This document shows, piece after piece, positions 55,126-64,000 of a stretch of 64,000 nt of DNA; the first letter of the stretch is position 1; each line of letters starts with the position of its first letter. The DNA lies in contig NZ_JAMOHM010000002.1 of NCBI RefSeq assembly GCF_024448335.1, positions 372,001 to 436,000 of the forward strand. The letters are read 5' to 3'. Made by a program: the position numbers and the translations under genes. Origin of the DNA: Stutzerimonas frequens (GTDB lineage Bacteria; Pseudomonadota; Gammaproteobacteria; Pseudomonadales; Pseudomonadaceae). The notes below the pieces were generated by a model that worked only from the letters and a program-made list of their open reading frames with translations, ran no database searches and was not told where the DNA came from.

Positions 55126-55995
55126 TCAGACGGTCAGCCGCGTCAGTGCTTCGCGATACTTGTCGGCGGTTTTCTGCGCGACCTCTGCGGGCACGGCAGG
55201 CGCAGGGGGCTGCTTGTTCCAGCCGGTGGACTCCAGCCAGTCGCGGACGAATTGCTTGTCGAAGCTCGGCGGGTTCTTGCCCTCTTCATAGCTGTCGGCA
55301 GGCCAGAAACGGCTCGAGTCGGGCGTCAGCACCTCGTCCATCAAGGTCAAGGTGCCGTCTTCATCGAGGCCGAACTCGAACTTGGTATCAGCGATGATGA
55401 TTCCGCGGGTGGCCGCGTACTCGACGGCTGCACTGTAGAGTGTGATAGACACGTCACGCACCTGCGCAGCCAGCTCCTTGCCGATGATCGCCTCGCACTG
55501 CTCGAAGGAAATGTTCTCGTCGTGGTCGCCTACCGCGGCCTTGGTCGAGGGGGTGAAGATCGGCTGCGGCAGCTTGGCAGCTTCCTTCAGGCCTGCGGGC
55601 AGCTGGATGCCACAGACGGTGCCGCTCTTCTGATATTCCTTCCACCCTGAGCCGACGATATAGCCGCGCACGATGGCCTCTACCGCAACCGGCTTGAGAC
55701 GCTTGGCGACAACGGCACGCCCTTCGACCAGCGGCAACTCGTCAGCCGGCACCACGTCCTCGACCTTGTCGCCGGTGAAGTGATTGGGAATCAGGCCCTT
55801 GAGCTTGTCGAACCAGAAGTTGGAGATGGCGGTCAGGATCTTGCCCTTCTCCGGAATCGGCTCGGCAAGGATCACGTCGAAGGCCGACAGGCGGTCGGTG
55901 GCGACCATGAGCATGCGCTTTTCGTCGATCTCGTAAAGGTCGCGAACCTTGCCCGAGTAGATCTTCTTCAGGCTGAGGGCGGTGGGAGTGGTCAT
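55126..55995 (-). CDS. purC: Phosphoribosylaminoimidazole-succinocarboxamide synthase, long (about 290 aa) type
   Basis: A 289-residue SAICAR synthetase joining CAIR and aspartate with ATP in purine synthesis. Motifs are [13 protein letters not shown] (ATP loop), [57 protein letters not shown] and [12 protein letters not shown]. The DRLSAFD and SRFW blocks and the 289-residue length belong to the long class found in yeast and many betaproteobacteria. Pseudomonas normally has a 236-residue PurC starting like E. coli in this bamC-dapA locus. Replacement by transfer is therefore possible (inference). It lies 94 bases downstream of bamC, with a hairpin between. Confidence 0.95.
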   Translation of the reverse strand: MTTPTALSLKKIYSGKVRDLYEIDEKRMLMVATDRLSAFDVILAEPIPEKGKILTAISNFWFDKLKGLIPNHFTGDKVEDVVPADELPLVEGRAVVAKRLKPVAVEAIVRGYIVGSGWKEYQKSGTVCGIQLPAGLKEAAKLPQPIFTPSTKAAVGDHDENISFEQCEAIIGKELAAQVRDVSITLYSAAVEYAATRGIIIADTKFEFGLDEDGTLTLMDEVLTPDSSRFWPADSYEEGKNPPSFDKQFVRDWLESTGWNKQPPAPAVPAEVAQKTADKYREALTRLTV

Positions 55996-56035
55996 ACGCA
56001 AATTTCCGCAGTTGGCAGGTCAGCAGAAACGAAAC

Positions 56036-56058
56036 AGGCGAAACCATGGGTTTCGCCT
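56036..56058 (-). terminator. Hairpin between bamC and purC
   Basis: AGGCGAAACC and GGTTTCGCCT form a ten-base stem with an ATG loop, followed on the minus strand by GTTTCGTTTC. The T run is broken, so it may be a partial terminator or attenuator; purC starts 41 bases further on. Confidence 0.55.
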
Positions 56059-56089
56059 ATCCGTGTTCGTGTAACGGGGCAGCTCGCAG

Positions 56090-57190
56090 TCAGCCCAGGT
56101 TGTCCTTGATCAGACTGAGCACCCGACGGGCGACGTCCGCTGGCGCAACGGTATCGATGCTCTTGTCCAGCGTCACCTGCACTCCGTTGCCAGCACGGGT
56201 CAGCCGCACCTGATAGCGCTCGGCACGTGCCTCGATCTCGTCCTTGTCCGGAGCACCACCGAACAGCCGGCTGAAGAAACCAGGCTTGTCATCCGGATCG
56301 TTGGCACCCTCACTGAGGTTCACGTAATACACGCCCAGGCTACGATCTAGGTCCTCGACACGCACATCGGCGGCCTGCAAGGCACGACCAATGCTGGACC
56401 AGGCCCGGTCGAAATCGCTGTCCAGCTGCAGGGTCGGATTGCCGCTTCCATCCTCGGTCAGATTGACACGACTAGGCGCATCGAAGTCGCGCTCGGCCAG
56501 CAGTGAAACGGAACCACCCTGCTGCGAACTGCGATCCAGACTGGCCTGCAGTTCGTCAAGCAGTACCCGATCGAGCTCCTTGTTGCTGGAGGTTTCCGGC
56601 CAGGCGACATCGGCGCTGCTGCCAGCCGGACGCTTTACGCTAACCACGAAGATCTCACTGGTGTTGCGCTGCACGCCGGGCTCAACCCGGACACGCACGC
56701 GGGTTTCGCCTTCCTGGATACCCAGATCGCGAACCAGCTCATCGTTCAAGTCGGCGGCGGTCTGCCAGGCGGTGACGAACTCGCCAGTCTGACGCCGCTC
56801 TTCAGCGATGCTGAAGCCGTTGTCGGTGAAGAACTGCCGGGCTGCGACCCAAACCTGCGACGGCGCATATTGCGCCACGAGCCAGCGCGTTTCGCCAGCG
56901 GACTGCACGCTGAAATCGCTGGTATCAGCGGCAACGGCCAGACGCTGGGGGCGCGGGACTTCATATTTGCCTGTCGCGCTGGTATCGGCGACTTGCTGTG
57001 GGATTGGCAACAGCGGATCGAGCGGCCGGGTCTCCCCTTCGACAGGGACCTGCATCGGCGCTGTCTGACGTGCCGACAGATAGTCGCTGCCACGGTCACG
57101 GAAATATCCTTCGTCGCCCCATAGCCAACCGCAGCCGCTGGTGGTGGAAATGATCAGGGCAAGGGTCGAGAGTCCGGCCAGTCGCTTCAT
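56090..57190 (-). CDS. bamC: Outer membrane protein assembly factor BamC
   Basis: A 366-residue lipoprotein of the BAM complex. The signal peptide ends in ISTTSGC (C20). An unstructured segment with the family motif [11 protein letters not shown] follows, then two helix-grip domains of about 110 residues each (about 105-215 and 240-360). It is slightly longer than the 344 of E. coli. Its function is to bind BamD and tune the assembly machine. It starts 16 bases after the dapA stop, giving the conserved dapA-bamC order with purC downstream. Confidence 0.93.
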   Translation of the reverse strand: MKRLAGLSTLALIISTTSGCGWLWGDEGYFRDRGSDYLSARQTAPMQVPVEGETRPLDPLLPIPQQVADTSATGKYEVPRPQRLAVAADTSDFSVQSAGETRWLVAQYAPSQVWVAARQFFTDNGFSIAEERRQTGEFVTAWQTAADLNDELVRDLGIQEGETRVRVRVEPGVQRNTSEIFVVSVKRPAGSSADVAWPETSSNKELDRVLLDELQASLDRSSQQGGSVSLLAERDFDAPSRVNLTEDGSGNPTLQLDSDFDRAWSSIGRALQAADVRVEDLDRSLGVYYVNLSEGANDPDDKPGFFSRLFGGAPDKDEIEARAERYQVRLTRAGNGVQVTLDKSIDTVAPADVARRVLSLIKDNLG

Positions 57191-57206
57191 GCGTATTCCT
57201 TTGTTA

Positions 57207-58085
57207 TTAAGCCAGCACGCCGGTTTGGCGCATTGCCTGGCGCAGCGGTTCCTGGAAGCTCTGACTGAGCCAGGTCAACGGCAGACGGATGCCGTTACCC
57301 ATCAGGCCCATCTCGTGCAATGCCCATTTGACCGGAATCGGATTGGCTTCCAGAAACAGCGCGCGATGCAGCGGCATCAGGCGCTCATTGATGGCGCGAG
57401 CAGTGGTGGCATCACCGGCCATCGCAGCGGCGCAGAGATCGCTCATGGCACGCGGCGCGACGTTTGCGGTCACGGAGATATTGCCCTTGCCGCCCATCAG
57501 CATCAGTTCGACGGCAGTGGGATCGTCACCCGAGTACACGAGAAAGTCCTTGCTGACGCGATCCAGCACTTCCTGGCCGCGCTTGAGGTCACCCGTGGCC
57601 TCCTTGATACCAATGATGTTGGATATCTTGGACAGACGCTCCACGGTATCCGGCAGCATGTCGCAAACGGTACGACCGGGCACGTTGTAGAGAATCTGCG
57701 GAATCGCCACGGCTTCGGCGATGTGCTTGAAATGCAGGTACAGGCCTTCCTGGGTCGGCTTGTTGTAGTAAGGCGTCACCAGCAGGCAGGCATCGGCGCC
57801 GGCGGCCTTAGCGTTCTCGGTCAGCTCGACTGCTTCGCTGGTGGAGTTGGCGCCCGTTCCGGCGATCACTGGAATGCGGCCATTGACCTGGTCGACGACA
57901 CGCCGGATGACTTCGATGTGCTCGGCGACGCTGAGCGTAGCCGACTCGCCGGTGGTCCCGACAGCAACGATTGCATTGGTGCCTTCCTGCAAATGGAAGT
58001 CCACCAGTTTGCTCAGGCTGTCCCAGTCCAGACCGCCTTGCGCATCCATGGGCGTGACCAGCGCCACCATACTGCCCGCAATCAT
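57207..58085 (-). CDS. dapA: 4-hydroxy-tetrahydrodipicolinate synthase
   Basis: A 292-residue TIM-barrel enzyme condensing pyruvate and aspartate semialdehyde in lysine and diaminopimelate synthesis. The Schiff-base lysine K161 lies in [12 protein letters not shown]133 and R138 (LYNVPGRT) and T44-T45 (GTTGES) complete the active site. The C terminus matches the family. It is the first gene of the dapA-bamC operon and divergent from gcvR. Confidence 0.97.
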   Translation of the reverse strand: MIAGSMVALVTPMDAQGGLDWDSLSKLVDFHLQEGTNAIVAVGTTGESATLSVAEHIEVIRRVVDQVNGRIPVIAGTGANSTSEAVELTENAKAAGADACLLVTPYYNKPTQEGLYLHFKHIAEAVAIPQILYNVPGRTVCDMLPDTVERLSKISNIIGIKEATGDLKRGQEVLDRVSKDFLVYSGDDPTAVELMLMGGKGNISVTANVAPRAMSDLCAAAMAGDATTARAINERLMPLHRALFLEANPIPVKWALHEMGLMGNGIRLPLTWLSQSFQEPLRQAMRQTGVLA

Positions 58086-58300
58086 GCAACCACTCCTGCC
58101 GGATTCGAAAAAGAGGCGTAATGGTACAAGGCTCCCCGGCGCTTTGCGAGTAGCCTGAGCGCTGGTCTGACACAGTGGCAGGGCTCCGCCGCTGCCGGCG
58201 ACCGCATGGCGTTACGCATTCCCTCCGAAGGCGCTTTTCGCTACCCTTAGCCGTTTTCGGCTTGGCTGGCCGTCCGATTCACCACCGCCAGGAACGCTGC

Positions 58301-58861
58301 ATGTCCACCCCCCCTCTACCTCGCGAACAATTTCTCGTCATCAGCGCCCTCGGCGCCAACCCCATGGAGCTGACCAATGTGCTCTGCCGAGCCGCCAACG
58401 AGAACCGCTGCGCGGTGGTCAGTACGCGGTTGACGCGCCATGGTGCCTGCAGCGCACTGGTCCTCGAAGTCGCCGGCAGCTGGGATGCCTTGGCCCGCAT
58501 GGAAGCCGGATTGCCGGGCCTGTCGAAAAAGCATGCGTTCACGTCCAATGTGGTCCGCAGCGAGGCGCTGGAAAGCCGCCCGCAAGCCCTGCCTTATGTA
58601 GCCTACGTGAGCGCGGTCTATCGTCCGGATATCCTCAACGAGCTTTGCCAGTTCTTCATCGATCATCGCGTAGAACTGGAAAGCCTGACCTGTGACACCT
58701 ACCAGGCCCCGCAGACCGGCGGCACCATGCTCAACGCCACATTGACGGTGACGCTGCCCGCCGGCACCCAGATCAGCTGGCTGCGGGACCAGTTTCTAGA
58801 CTTCGCCGATGCGCTCAATCTCGACGCACTGATCGAGCCGTGGCGCCCTCAGAATCCGTAA
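58301..58861 (+). CDS. gcvR: Glycine cleavage system transcriptional repressor-like ACT protein (GcvR)
   Basis: A 186-residue protein with two ACT-type domains. The first (about residues 8-85) begins EQFLVISALGANPMELTNVL; the second (about 97-178) contains SAVYRPDILNELCQFFIDH. E. coli GcvR binds glycine and the activator GcvA. The gene is divergent from dapA and followed 21 bases later by bcp, the order seen in E. coli and Pseudomonas. The ATG at 58301 has an AGGAA upstream. Confidence 0.88.
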   Translation: MSTPPLPREQFLVISALGANPMELTNVLCRAANENRCAVVSTRLTRHGACSALVLEVAGSWDALARMEAGLPGLSKKHAFTSNVVRSEALESRPQALPYVAYVSAVYRPDILNELCQFFIDHRVELESLTCDTYQAPQTGGTMLNATLTVTLPAGTQISWLRDQFLDFADALNLDALIEPWRPQNP

Positions 58862-58882
58862 GGTCCCAGTACAGGAGCCAAC

Positions 58883-59356
58883 ATGGCCGTCGAAATCGAT
58901 CATCCCGTTCCGCACTTCCAGGCGCAGGCAACCAGCAGCCAGGTCGTCAGCCCCGAAACATTCGCCGGCAAGCAGGTCGTGCTGTACTTTTACCCGAAGG
59001 ACAACACCCCGGGCTGCACGACCGAAGGTCAGGGGTTTCGCGACCATCACCAGGCCTTCCTGGCAGCCGACACCCTGGTTTTCGGGGTATCGCGCGACAG
59101 CCTGAAAACCCATGAGAATTTCCGCGCCAAGCAGGGCTTCCCATTCGAGCTGATCAGCGACAAGGACGAGCAGCTCTGCCAGCTGTTCGACGTCATCAAG
59201 CTGAAGAAACTCTATGGAAAGGAATATCTGGGCGTCGACCGGAGCACCTTCCTTATTGACCGCAACGGGGTCTTGCGCCGCGAATGGCGCAGCGTGAAGG
59301 TTCCAGGTCACGTGGAGGCGGTGCTGGAGGCCGCTCAGGCACTGAATCAAGGTTGA
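58883..59356 (+). CDS. bcp: BCP/PrxQ-type peroxiredoxin (thiol peroxidase)
   Basis: A 157-residue thioredoxin-fold peroxidase reducing hydrogen peroxide and organic peroxides. The peroxidatic Cys is C45 in DNTPGCTTEGQGFRD. The resolving cysteine at position 50 in E. coli Bcp is a glutamine here. Only C99 (DEQLCQLFDVIK) remains, so it may work as a one-Cys enzyme or form a C45-C99 link. This is common in Pseudomonas Bcp sequences. It lies 21 bases after gcvR, with convergent perM downstream. Confidence 0.93.
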   Translation: MAVEIDHPVPHFQAQATSSQVVSPETFAGKQVVLYFYPKDNTPGCTTEGQGFRDHHQAFLAADTLVFGVSRDSLKTHENFRAKQGFPFELISDKDEQLCQLFDVIKLKKLYGKEYLGVDRSTFLIDRNGVLRREWRSVKVPGHVEAVLEAAQALNQG

Positions 59357-59389
59357 TACAACGGCGGCGGCCTGCAGCCGCCGCGTCGC

Positions 59390-60466
59390 TCATTCGCCCG
59401 TTTCGACCACGACCGCCGCAGCCTCGCGTGGCCAGGCATACAGAACGGCCTTGAACAGGGTGGCCAGCGGGATCGCGAAGAATACCCCCCAGAAACCCCA
59501 GAGCCCACCGAACAGCAATACGGCGCAGATGATCGCCACCGGGTGCAGATTCACCGCCTCGGAGAACAGCAGGGGTACCAGCACGTTGCCATCCAGCGTC
59601 TGGATGATCGCGTAAGCCACCATCAGGTAGAAGAACTGGTCTCCCAGCCCCCACTGGAATATCCCGATCAGTGCGATCGGAATGGTCACGACCGTCGCGC
59701 CGATATAGGGCACCACGACAGAGACGCCGACCAGCATCGCCATCAGCGCGGCATAGTTGAGCCCCAGCGCCGCGAAGACCGCATACGACACCACAGCACA
59801 GATCAGGATCTCGATGGCCTTGCCCCGAATGTAATTGGCGATCTGCAGATTCATCTCCTGAGAGACCTGAGTGATCAAACCACGCTCGCGCGGAAGGTAG
59901 CCCTTGATCCAGTCGCTGATCTGCTCGCGGTCCTTGAGAAAGAAGAACACCAGGATCGGCACCAGCACCAGATAGATCATCAGCCCGATCAGCAACGGCA
60001 GGCTCGACAACGACGACGTCAGCACCAGCTGGCCGTAGCGACCTATCTCGCCACGCATGAAGTCGATACCACGCAACACCTGCTCTTCGGTGATCAACTG
60101 CGGATAGCGCTCCGGCAGCAGCAACAGCAGCGTCTGCCACTCCACCAGCATGCGTGGCAGCTCGTTGAAAAGCGTCAGCACCTGCTGCCAGAGCAGCGGC
60201 ACGATAAACAGCATGCAAACGACCAGCACGCCGATGAACATCAGGAACACCAGCCATACCGCAAGCAGGTGCGGCACCCGCCGACGCTCCATGGCGCCCA
60301 CCAACCCCTGCATCAGGAACGCCAGTACCAAACCGGCCAACACTGGCGCCAACATCTTGCCAAGCGTCAGAACAACCGCGAATGCAAGAAACAGCAGCAC
60401 CGCGAGGACGATCGCTTCCTCGTGCGAAAAGTAACGCTGCATCCAGCCACGAAAAACCTTGAGCAT
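59390..60466 (-). CDS. AI-2E/PerM family transporter
   Basis: A 358-residue inner-membrane protein with about eight helices and a large central loop. Family blocks are FLAFAVVLTLGKMLAPVLAG, FLMQGLVGAMERR, SQEMNLQIANYIRGKAIEI and GFWGVFFAIPLATLFKAVL. Members include the putative autoinducer-2 exporter TqsA and the PerM permease; the substrate cannot be assigned here. It starts 20 bases after the stop of the TusA-like gene, so the two form an operon, as in P. aeruginosa PA1006-PA1007. Confidence 0.88.
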   Translation of the reverse strand: MLKVFRGWMQRYFSHEEAIVLAVLLFLAFAVVLTLGKMLAPVLAGLVLAFLMQGLVGAMERRRVPHLLAVWLVFLMFIGVLVVCMLFIVPLLWQQVLTLFNELPRMLVEWQTLLLLLPERYPQLITEEQVLRGIDFMRGEIGRYGQLVLTSSLSSLPLLIGLMIYLVLVPILVFFFLKDREQISDWIKGYLPRERGLITQVSQEMNLQIANYIRGKAIEILICAVVSYAVFAALGLNYAALMAMLVGVSVVVPYIGATVVTIPIALIGIFQWGLGDQFFYLMVAYAIIQTLDGNVLVPLLFSEAVNLHPVAIICAVLLFGGLWGFWGVFFAIPLATLFKAVLYAWPREAAAVVVETGE

Positions 60467-60486
60467 GTGAACCCCCGTACCGGACG

Positions 60487-60738
60487 TCAGGCCTTGCGCA
60501 GCCAGTAGCGATACAGGTCACCCTCGACCTCTTCGTGGACGAGGGTGTGGCCGGCCAACCTGGCGAAACTGCGGAAATCACGCTGCGAGCCCGGATCGCT
60601 CGCCGTAACCTTTAGGACGGCGCCGCTGGCCAGGCGATTGAGCTCCAGCTTGGCCTTGAGCAGGGGCATCGGGCAATCAAGCCCGACGGCATCGAGTTCG
60701 GCGTCGAAGGCAATTGCCTGCGAGGGTGCATCAGACAT
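60487..60738 (-). CDS. TusA-family sulfurtransferase-like protein
   Basis: An 83-residue protein with the TusA signature GLDCPMPLLKAKLEL, whose Cys (about residue 19) carries a persulfide. The fold is a small alpha/beta sandwich with a DPGSQRDFRSF segment and a C-terminal YRYWLRKA. The P. aeruginosa equivalent in this position is linked to molybdenum homeostasis rather than tRNA thiolation. I chose the ATG at 60738 because the GGAGG site is six bases away; an adjacent ATG at 60741 is also possible. It precedes the PerM-like gene. Confidence 0.9.
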   Translation of the reverse strand: MSDAPSQAIAFDAELDAVGLDCPMPLLKAKLELNRLASGAVLKVTASDPGSQRDFRSFARLAGHTLVHEEVEGDLYRYWLRKA

Positions 60739-60848
60739 CATGAGCCTCCATGGAAAAGCCCGGCAGCATACCTAGCCCAGCAGGGCTCTGGCCAGCCGGC
60801 CAAGGTCAAGGCTACAGTAGCTGCTCTGATTTCTAAGAGCCCGCCTGG

Positions 60849-62279
60849 ATGAAACTGCTGCGCCCTGCCTTCCTCACGCTCGCCTGCCTGTTCGCCCAGC
60901 CAAGCCTGTCCAATGAGCTGCCTTCGCTGGGCGATGCCAGCTCGGGCATCGTCTCGCCGGAACAGGAACACCTGCTCGGACGCGCCTGGCTCAGCCTGCT
61001 GCGTGGCCAGGTCAAGCAGCTTTCCGACCCCCAACTCAAGGACTACGTGGAAAGCAGCGTGTACCGCCTGGCTGAAACCAGTCAGCTGCAGGATCGGCGC
61101 CTCGAATTTGTCCTGCTCGATAGCCCTCAGCTCAACGCCTTTGCGGCACCGGGCGGCATTATCGGCGTCAACGGCGGGCTGTTTATCCATGCGCAAACCG
61201 AAGCTGAGTATGCGTCGGTGATGGCGCACGAACTGGCCCACCTTTCACAGCGGCATTTCGCTCGCGGCCTGGAAGCCCAGCAGCGCATGCAGCTGCCGAT
61301 GATGGCCGCCATGCTCGCTGGCGTCGTGGCGGCTGCAGCCGGTGCCGGCGATGCGGGCATTGCCGCGATCGTCTCCACCCAGGCCGCGGCCATCCAGGCA
61401 CAGCGCCGCTTCTCCCGACAGAACGAGCAGGAGGCCGATCGCATTGGCATCGTCAACCTCGAACGCGCCGGCTACGATCCACGCGCCATGCCCTCGATGT
61501 TCGGCCGGCTGATGCGCCAGTATCGCTATGACCAGAAGCCGCCGGAGTTCCTTCTGACCCACCCGGTCAGCGAATCGCGCATCGCCGACACCACCAACCG
61601 AGCCGAGCAATACGCACAAGGCGGCACCCAGGACAGCCTGCGCTACCAGTTGATGCGGGCGCGCACGCAACTCAAGTTCGAAAGCACGCCCGGCGTCGGA
61701 GCCAAACGTTTCCGTGCGATGCTCGATGAGAATCCGGAGATGGACGCCGCCCGCTACGGGCTGGCGCTGGCGCAGATGAAGGCCGGACAGCTCGCCGATG
61801 CGGCGAACAGCCTGGCGCCGCTACTGGCCAAGGCACCGGACGACCTCACCTACAATCTCGCACAGGTCGAACTCGACATCACCGCCAATCGCCTGCAGCA
61901 CGCTCAGACCCGTCTGCAGCGCCTGCTCCAGCTGTATCCGGGTAACTACCCGGTGCGCCAGATGCACATCGATCTATTGATGGAGCGGGGCGAGACACAA
62001 CAAGCCGAGCGTGAGCTGGACAAACTGGCAGAGCAGCGCCACCGGGACCCGGACATCTGGTACCAAGTCGCCGAGGTCCGCGGACTGAGCGGAAACATCG
62101 TCGGCCTGCATCAGGCGCGCGCCGAATACTTCGCACTGGTCGGCGATTACGACCAGGCAATCGAGCAGCTCGATCTTGCCAAGCGCCGAGCCAGCAATTT
62201 CCAGATTGGCGCGCGAATCGACGCCAGGCAGAAGCAGCTGATCGAAGAGAAGCGCATGGTCGAGGACATGCTGCGCTGA
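60849..62279 (+). CDS. bepA: BepA-like M48 metalloprotease with TPR domain
   Basis: A 476-residue periplasmic zinc protease. The signal peptide covers residues 1-21. The M48 domain has HELAH (H127, E128, H131) and the third ligand E195 in QNEQEADRIG. A TPR domain follows (about 280-470). E. coli BepA degrades stalled LptD and other outer-membrane proteins and associates with the BAM complex, which fits with bamC only 4 kb away. The gene is divergent from the tusA-like operon. The assignment follows domain layout and length (487 in E. coli). Confidence 0.92.
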   Translation: MKLLRPAFLTLACLFAQPSLSNELPSLGDASSGIVSPEQEHLLGRAWLSLLRGQVKQLSDPQLKDYVESSVYRLAETSQLQDRRLEFVLLDSPQLNAFAAPGGIIGVNGGLFIHAQTEAEYASVMAHELAHLSQRHFARGLEAQQRMQLPMMAAMLAGVVAAAAGAGDAGIAAIVSTQAAAIQAQRRFSRQNEQEADRIGIVNLERAGYDPRAMPSMFGRLMRQYRYDQKPPEFLLTHPVSESRIADTTNRAEQYAQGGTQDSLRYQLMRARTQLKFESTPGVGAKRFRAMLDENPEMDAARYGLALAQMKAGQLADAANSLAPLLAKAPDDLTYNLAQVELDITANRLQHAQTRLQRLLQLYPGNYPVRQMHIDLLMERGETQQAERELDKLAEQRHRDPDIWYQVAEVRGLSGNIVGLHQARAEYFALVGDYDQAIEQLDLAKRRASNFQIGARIDARQKQLIEEKRMVEDMLR

Positions 62280-62319
62280 TCAGCGCAGCGCCGTCATCCA
62301 CGCACACTGCACCAACGAA

Positions 62320-62347
62320 AAGGCCACGCTCGACGAAGCGTGGCCTT
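62320..62347. terminator. Terminator between bepA-like gene and nadA
   Basis: AAGGCCACGCT and AGCGTGGCCTT form an eleven-base stem around CGACGA. On the minus strand it is followed by TTCGTT. It lies 41 bases after the protease stop and 22 before the nadA stop, so it probably serves both. Confidence 0.8.
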
Positions 62348-62368
62348 GGTTCGCCGCAGAATGTGGGC

Positions 62369-63427
62369 TCAGGCGTTACCGGCCTGCTTCAACCGTGCCG
62401 CCTGGGTGAAATCGAGCATTCGCTTGAGCGGCTTCACCGCCCGCGGAATCAGTGCCGGGTCGACAAAGATTTCGTTGCTTCCGGTACGCAGGCACTCCAG
62501 GGTGCGCTCAAGGGTATTCATCGCCATCCACGGGCAATGCGCACAGCTGCGACAGGTCGCGCCCTGCCCCGCCGTCGGCGCCTCGATGAAGGTCTTCTCC
62601 GGACACAGCTGCTGCATCTTGTAGAAGATCCCGCGGTCGGTTGCCACGATCAGGGTCTGCTGCGGCAGGGTCTGCGCGGCCTTGATCAGCTGGCTGGTGG
62701 AACCCACTGCGTCGGCCAGCTCGACAACCGCCTGCGGCGACTCCGGATGGACCAGAATTGCCGCATCCGGGTACAGCGCCTTCATGTCGGCCAGCTGCTT
62801 GGCCTTGAATTCCTCATGCACGATGCAGGCGCCATCCCAGAGCAGGATATCCGCACCGGTTTCGCGCTGGACGTAATTGCCCAAATGCTTGTCTGGCGCC
62901 CAGATGATTTTCTCGCCGTTATCCATCAGGCTCTCGACGATCTCCAACGCGCAACTGGATGTCACCACCCAGTCGGCACGAGCTTTCACCGCTGCAGAGG
63001 TATTGGCATACACCACCACCGTACGGTCGGGATGCTGGTCGCAGAACGCGGAAAACTCTTCGACCGGGCAGCCCAGATCGAGCGAACAAGTCGCCTCGAG
63101 AGTGGGCATCAGCACGCGCTTTTCCGGGTTGAGGATCTTCGCCGTTTCACCCATGAACTTGACGCCGGCCACCACGACCGTCTGCGCGGGGTGTTCATTG
63201 CCGAAACGTGCCATTTCCAGCGAATCGGAAACGCAACCGCCGGTCTCCTCGGCCAGCGCCTGGATCACCGGATCGGTGTAGTAATGCGCCACCAGCACCG
63301 CATTCTGGCGCTTCAACTCGGCAGCGATCTCGCTGCGCAACATAGCCTCCTGCTCAGGCGTAAGCGGCTGGGGTTGCTTGGCCGCCAGGTGTGCCTGCAC
63401 AAGGATGCGTTCGGGTATCTGCGTCAT
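62369..63427 (-). CDS. nadA: Quinolinate synthase A
   Basis: A 352-residue [4Fe-4S] enzyme condensing iminoaspartate and dihydroxyacetone phosphate to quinolinate for NAD synthesis. Cluster cysteines lie in [21 protein letters not shown] and [14 protein letters not shown]. Substrate-binding blocks are [14 protein letters not shown] and VHPESPQAV. The start at 63427 is chosen because the in-frame upstream extension (to 63664) runs into the neighbour's region and has no family similarity. It is monocistronic. Confidence 0.96.
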   Translation of the reverse strand: MTQIPERILVQAHLAAKQPQPLTPEQEAMLRSEIAAELKRQNAVLVAHYYTDPVIQALAEETGGCVSDSLEMARFGNEHPAQTVVVAGVKFMGETAKILNPEKRVLMPTLEATCSLDLGCPVEEFSAFCDQHPDRTVVVYANTSAAVKARADWVVTSSCALEIVESLMDNGEKIIWAPDKHLGNYVQRETGADILLWDGACIVHEEFKAKQLADMKALYPDAAILVHPESPQAVVELADAVGSTSQLIKAAQTLPQQTLIVATDRGIFYKMQQLCPEKTFIEAPTAGQGATCRSCAHCPWMAMNTLERTLECLRTGSNEIFVDPALIPRAVKPLKRMLDFTQAARLKQAGNA

Positions 63428-63628
63428 GGTTGCGGGTCCTGCCAACACGGGATTGCACGAAGCGCCAGGTAGCACGGCGGCATCGGTAACGTCGGGCTTG
63501 TCGATAAGACGGGAGGAGCAGGATTCGGGCGAGGCTCCTGCCATTCGACGGGGCAGGAATACTAGCCGATGCATTGGCAAAAGGGAAAGCATCGGGCGCG
63601 GGGGTGGTTTTCGCAGCCGCAAACGAAA

Positions 63629-63651
63629 ACCGCCGGCTGTGCGCCGGCGGT
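63629..63651 (-). terminator. Terminator after the acetyl-CoA hydrolase/transferase gene
   Basis: ACCGCCGGC and GCCGGCGGT form a nine-base stem with a TGTGC loop. On the minus strand it continues TTTCGTTT. It begins 9 bases beyond the stop. Confidence 0.88.
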
Positions 63652-63660
63652 TTCTTTGGA

Positions 63661-64000
63661 TCACTCACCCTTGAGCATGTGACCGCGTTCTTCCAGGTTG
63701 ATGTGCCACTGCATGGCCTCGCGCAGCAGGTGCGGGGTCTGGCCACCTTTCTGGCAGGCATCCTCGAAGTACTTGTTCAGCACATCGCGGTAGGACGGAT
63801 GCACACAGTTGTCGATGATCACACGGGCACGCTCGCGCGGTGCCAGGCCACGCAGGTCGGCCAGGCCCTGCTCGGTCACCAGGATCTCGACGTCGTGTTC
63901 AGTGTGATCGACGTGAGCGACCATCGGTACGACGCTGGAAATGTTGCCGCCCTTGGCGATCGACTTGGTCACGAAGATGGCCAGGTGAGCGTTGCGCGCG
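63661..64000 (-). CDS. Acetyl-CoA hydrolase/transferase family protein, C-terminal fragment
   Basis: The last 113 residues or so of a protein whose start lies beyond the window. The readable segment contains [38 protein letters not shown] and the tail GHMLKGE, matching the C-terminal domain of the Ach1/ScpC type of CoA transferases. These move CoA between acetate, succinate or propionate thioesters. The catalytic glutamate would lie upstream. It stands alone, upstream of nadA, and ends at a terminator. Confidence 0.88.
   Translation of the reverse strand, partial: ARNAHLAIFVTKSIAKGGNISSVVPMVAHVDHTEHDVEILVTEQGLADLRGLAPRERARVIIDNCVHPSYRDVLNKYFEDACQKGGQTPHLLREAMQWHINLEERGHMLKGE

Noticed and set aside
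59360..59385. Terminator between bcp and the PerM-like gene
   Set aside because: CGGCGGC and GCCGCCG can pair, but neither strand has a T run, so I did not list it.

Overview
The window looks like chromosomal DNA of a Pseudomonas-type gammaproteobacterium, most likely the Stutzerimonas (P. stutzeri) branch. The reasons are the high G+C content, the protein sequences and several gene blocks in typical Pseudomonas order: tsaB-adk-ppc; an LptF-like lipoprotein operon followed by AIM24, lysS and prfB; rdgC-azlCD-transporter histidine kinase; and purC-bamC-dapA-gcvR-bcp-perM-tusA-bepA-nadA. It is almost entirely core genome. I see no insertion sequence, prophage, CRISPR array or integron. Assignment to a species is inference.

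Layout. 1-3.8 kb: end of a PLP-dependent aminotransferase-like gene, a PAS-GAF-GGDEF cyclase, a metal-site-degenerate metallo-beta-lactamase-fold protein, and a GST divergent from a TetR regulator. 3.8-8.8 kb: an RND efflux pair with a divergent TetR repressor (MexJK/MexL layout). 8.8-16.6 kb: rsmJ, an extensin-like secreted protein, DUF72, a small unknown, tsaB, adk, ppc and a small possible ribbon-helix-helix protein. 16.6-24.1 kb: a two-gene outer-membrane lipoprotein operon (DUF4398, OmpA/LptF-like), AIM24, a Bax-inhibitor-1 membrane protein, a DUF1704 protein with a metallopeptidase-like motif, lysS, and prfB with its programmed +1 frameshift. 24.2-33.3 kb: DUF533, an old-yellow-enzyme reductase, a molybdopterin oxidoreductase, recJ, the pxpABC 5-oxoprolinase operon and yaeQ. 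33.3-37 kb: a membrane diguanylate cyclase, the iron-storage pair bfd and bfr with Fur-box-like sites, an FKBP isomerase, and a tRNA-Val/tRNA-Asp transcription unit. 37-48.4 kb: rdgC, a translationally coupled azlC-azlD-MFS operon, a GNAT acetyltransferase, a large transporter-fused hybrid histidine kinase, a MgtC/DUF4010 protein, rmuC and a Sel1-repeat protein. 48.4-52 kb: a 475-base AT-rich non-coding stretch with two inverted repeats, then the ydbH-ynbE-ydbL envelope operon. 52-64 kb: a small unknown, DNA polymerase II, tRNA-Ser, purC, bamC, dapA, gcvR, a BCP peroxiredoxin, a PerM-like transporter, a TusA-family protein, a BepA-like protease, nadA, and the 3' end of an acetyl-CoA hydrolase/transferase gene.

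Shared themes. Envelope maintenance recurs (LptF-like lipoprotein, YdbH-YnbE-YdbL, BamC, BepA-like protease, FKBP, extensin-like protein, RND efflux). Iron and sulfur handling are represented by bfd, bfr, the TusA-family protein and NadA. Nucleotide signalling and genome maintenance are represented by two cyclases, RecJ, RdgC, RmuC and Pol II. No wholly new multi-gene system stands out. The best leads are the DUF1704 putative metallopeptidase, the degenerate MBL-fold protein, the 289-residue PurC in the bamC-dapA locus, the azlCD-MFS coupling, the non-canonical DUF72 start, and the inverted repeats in the 48.4-48.8 kb gap.
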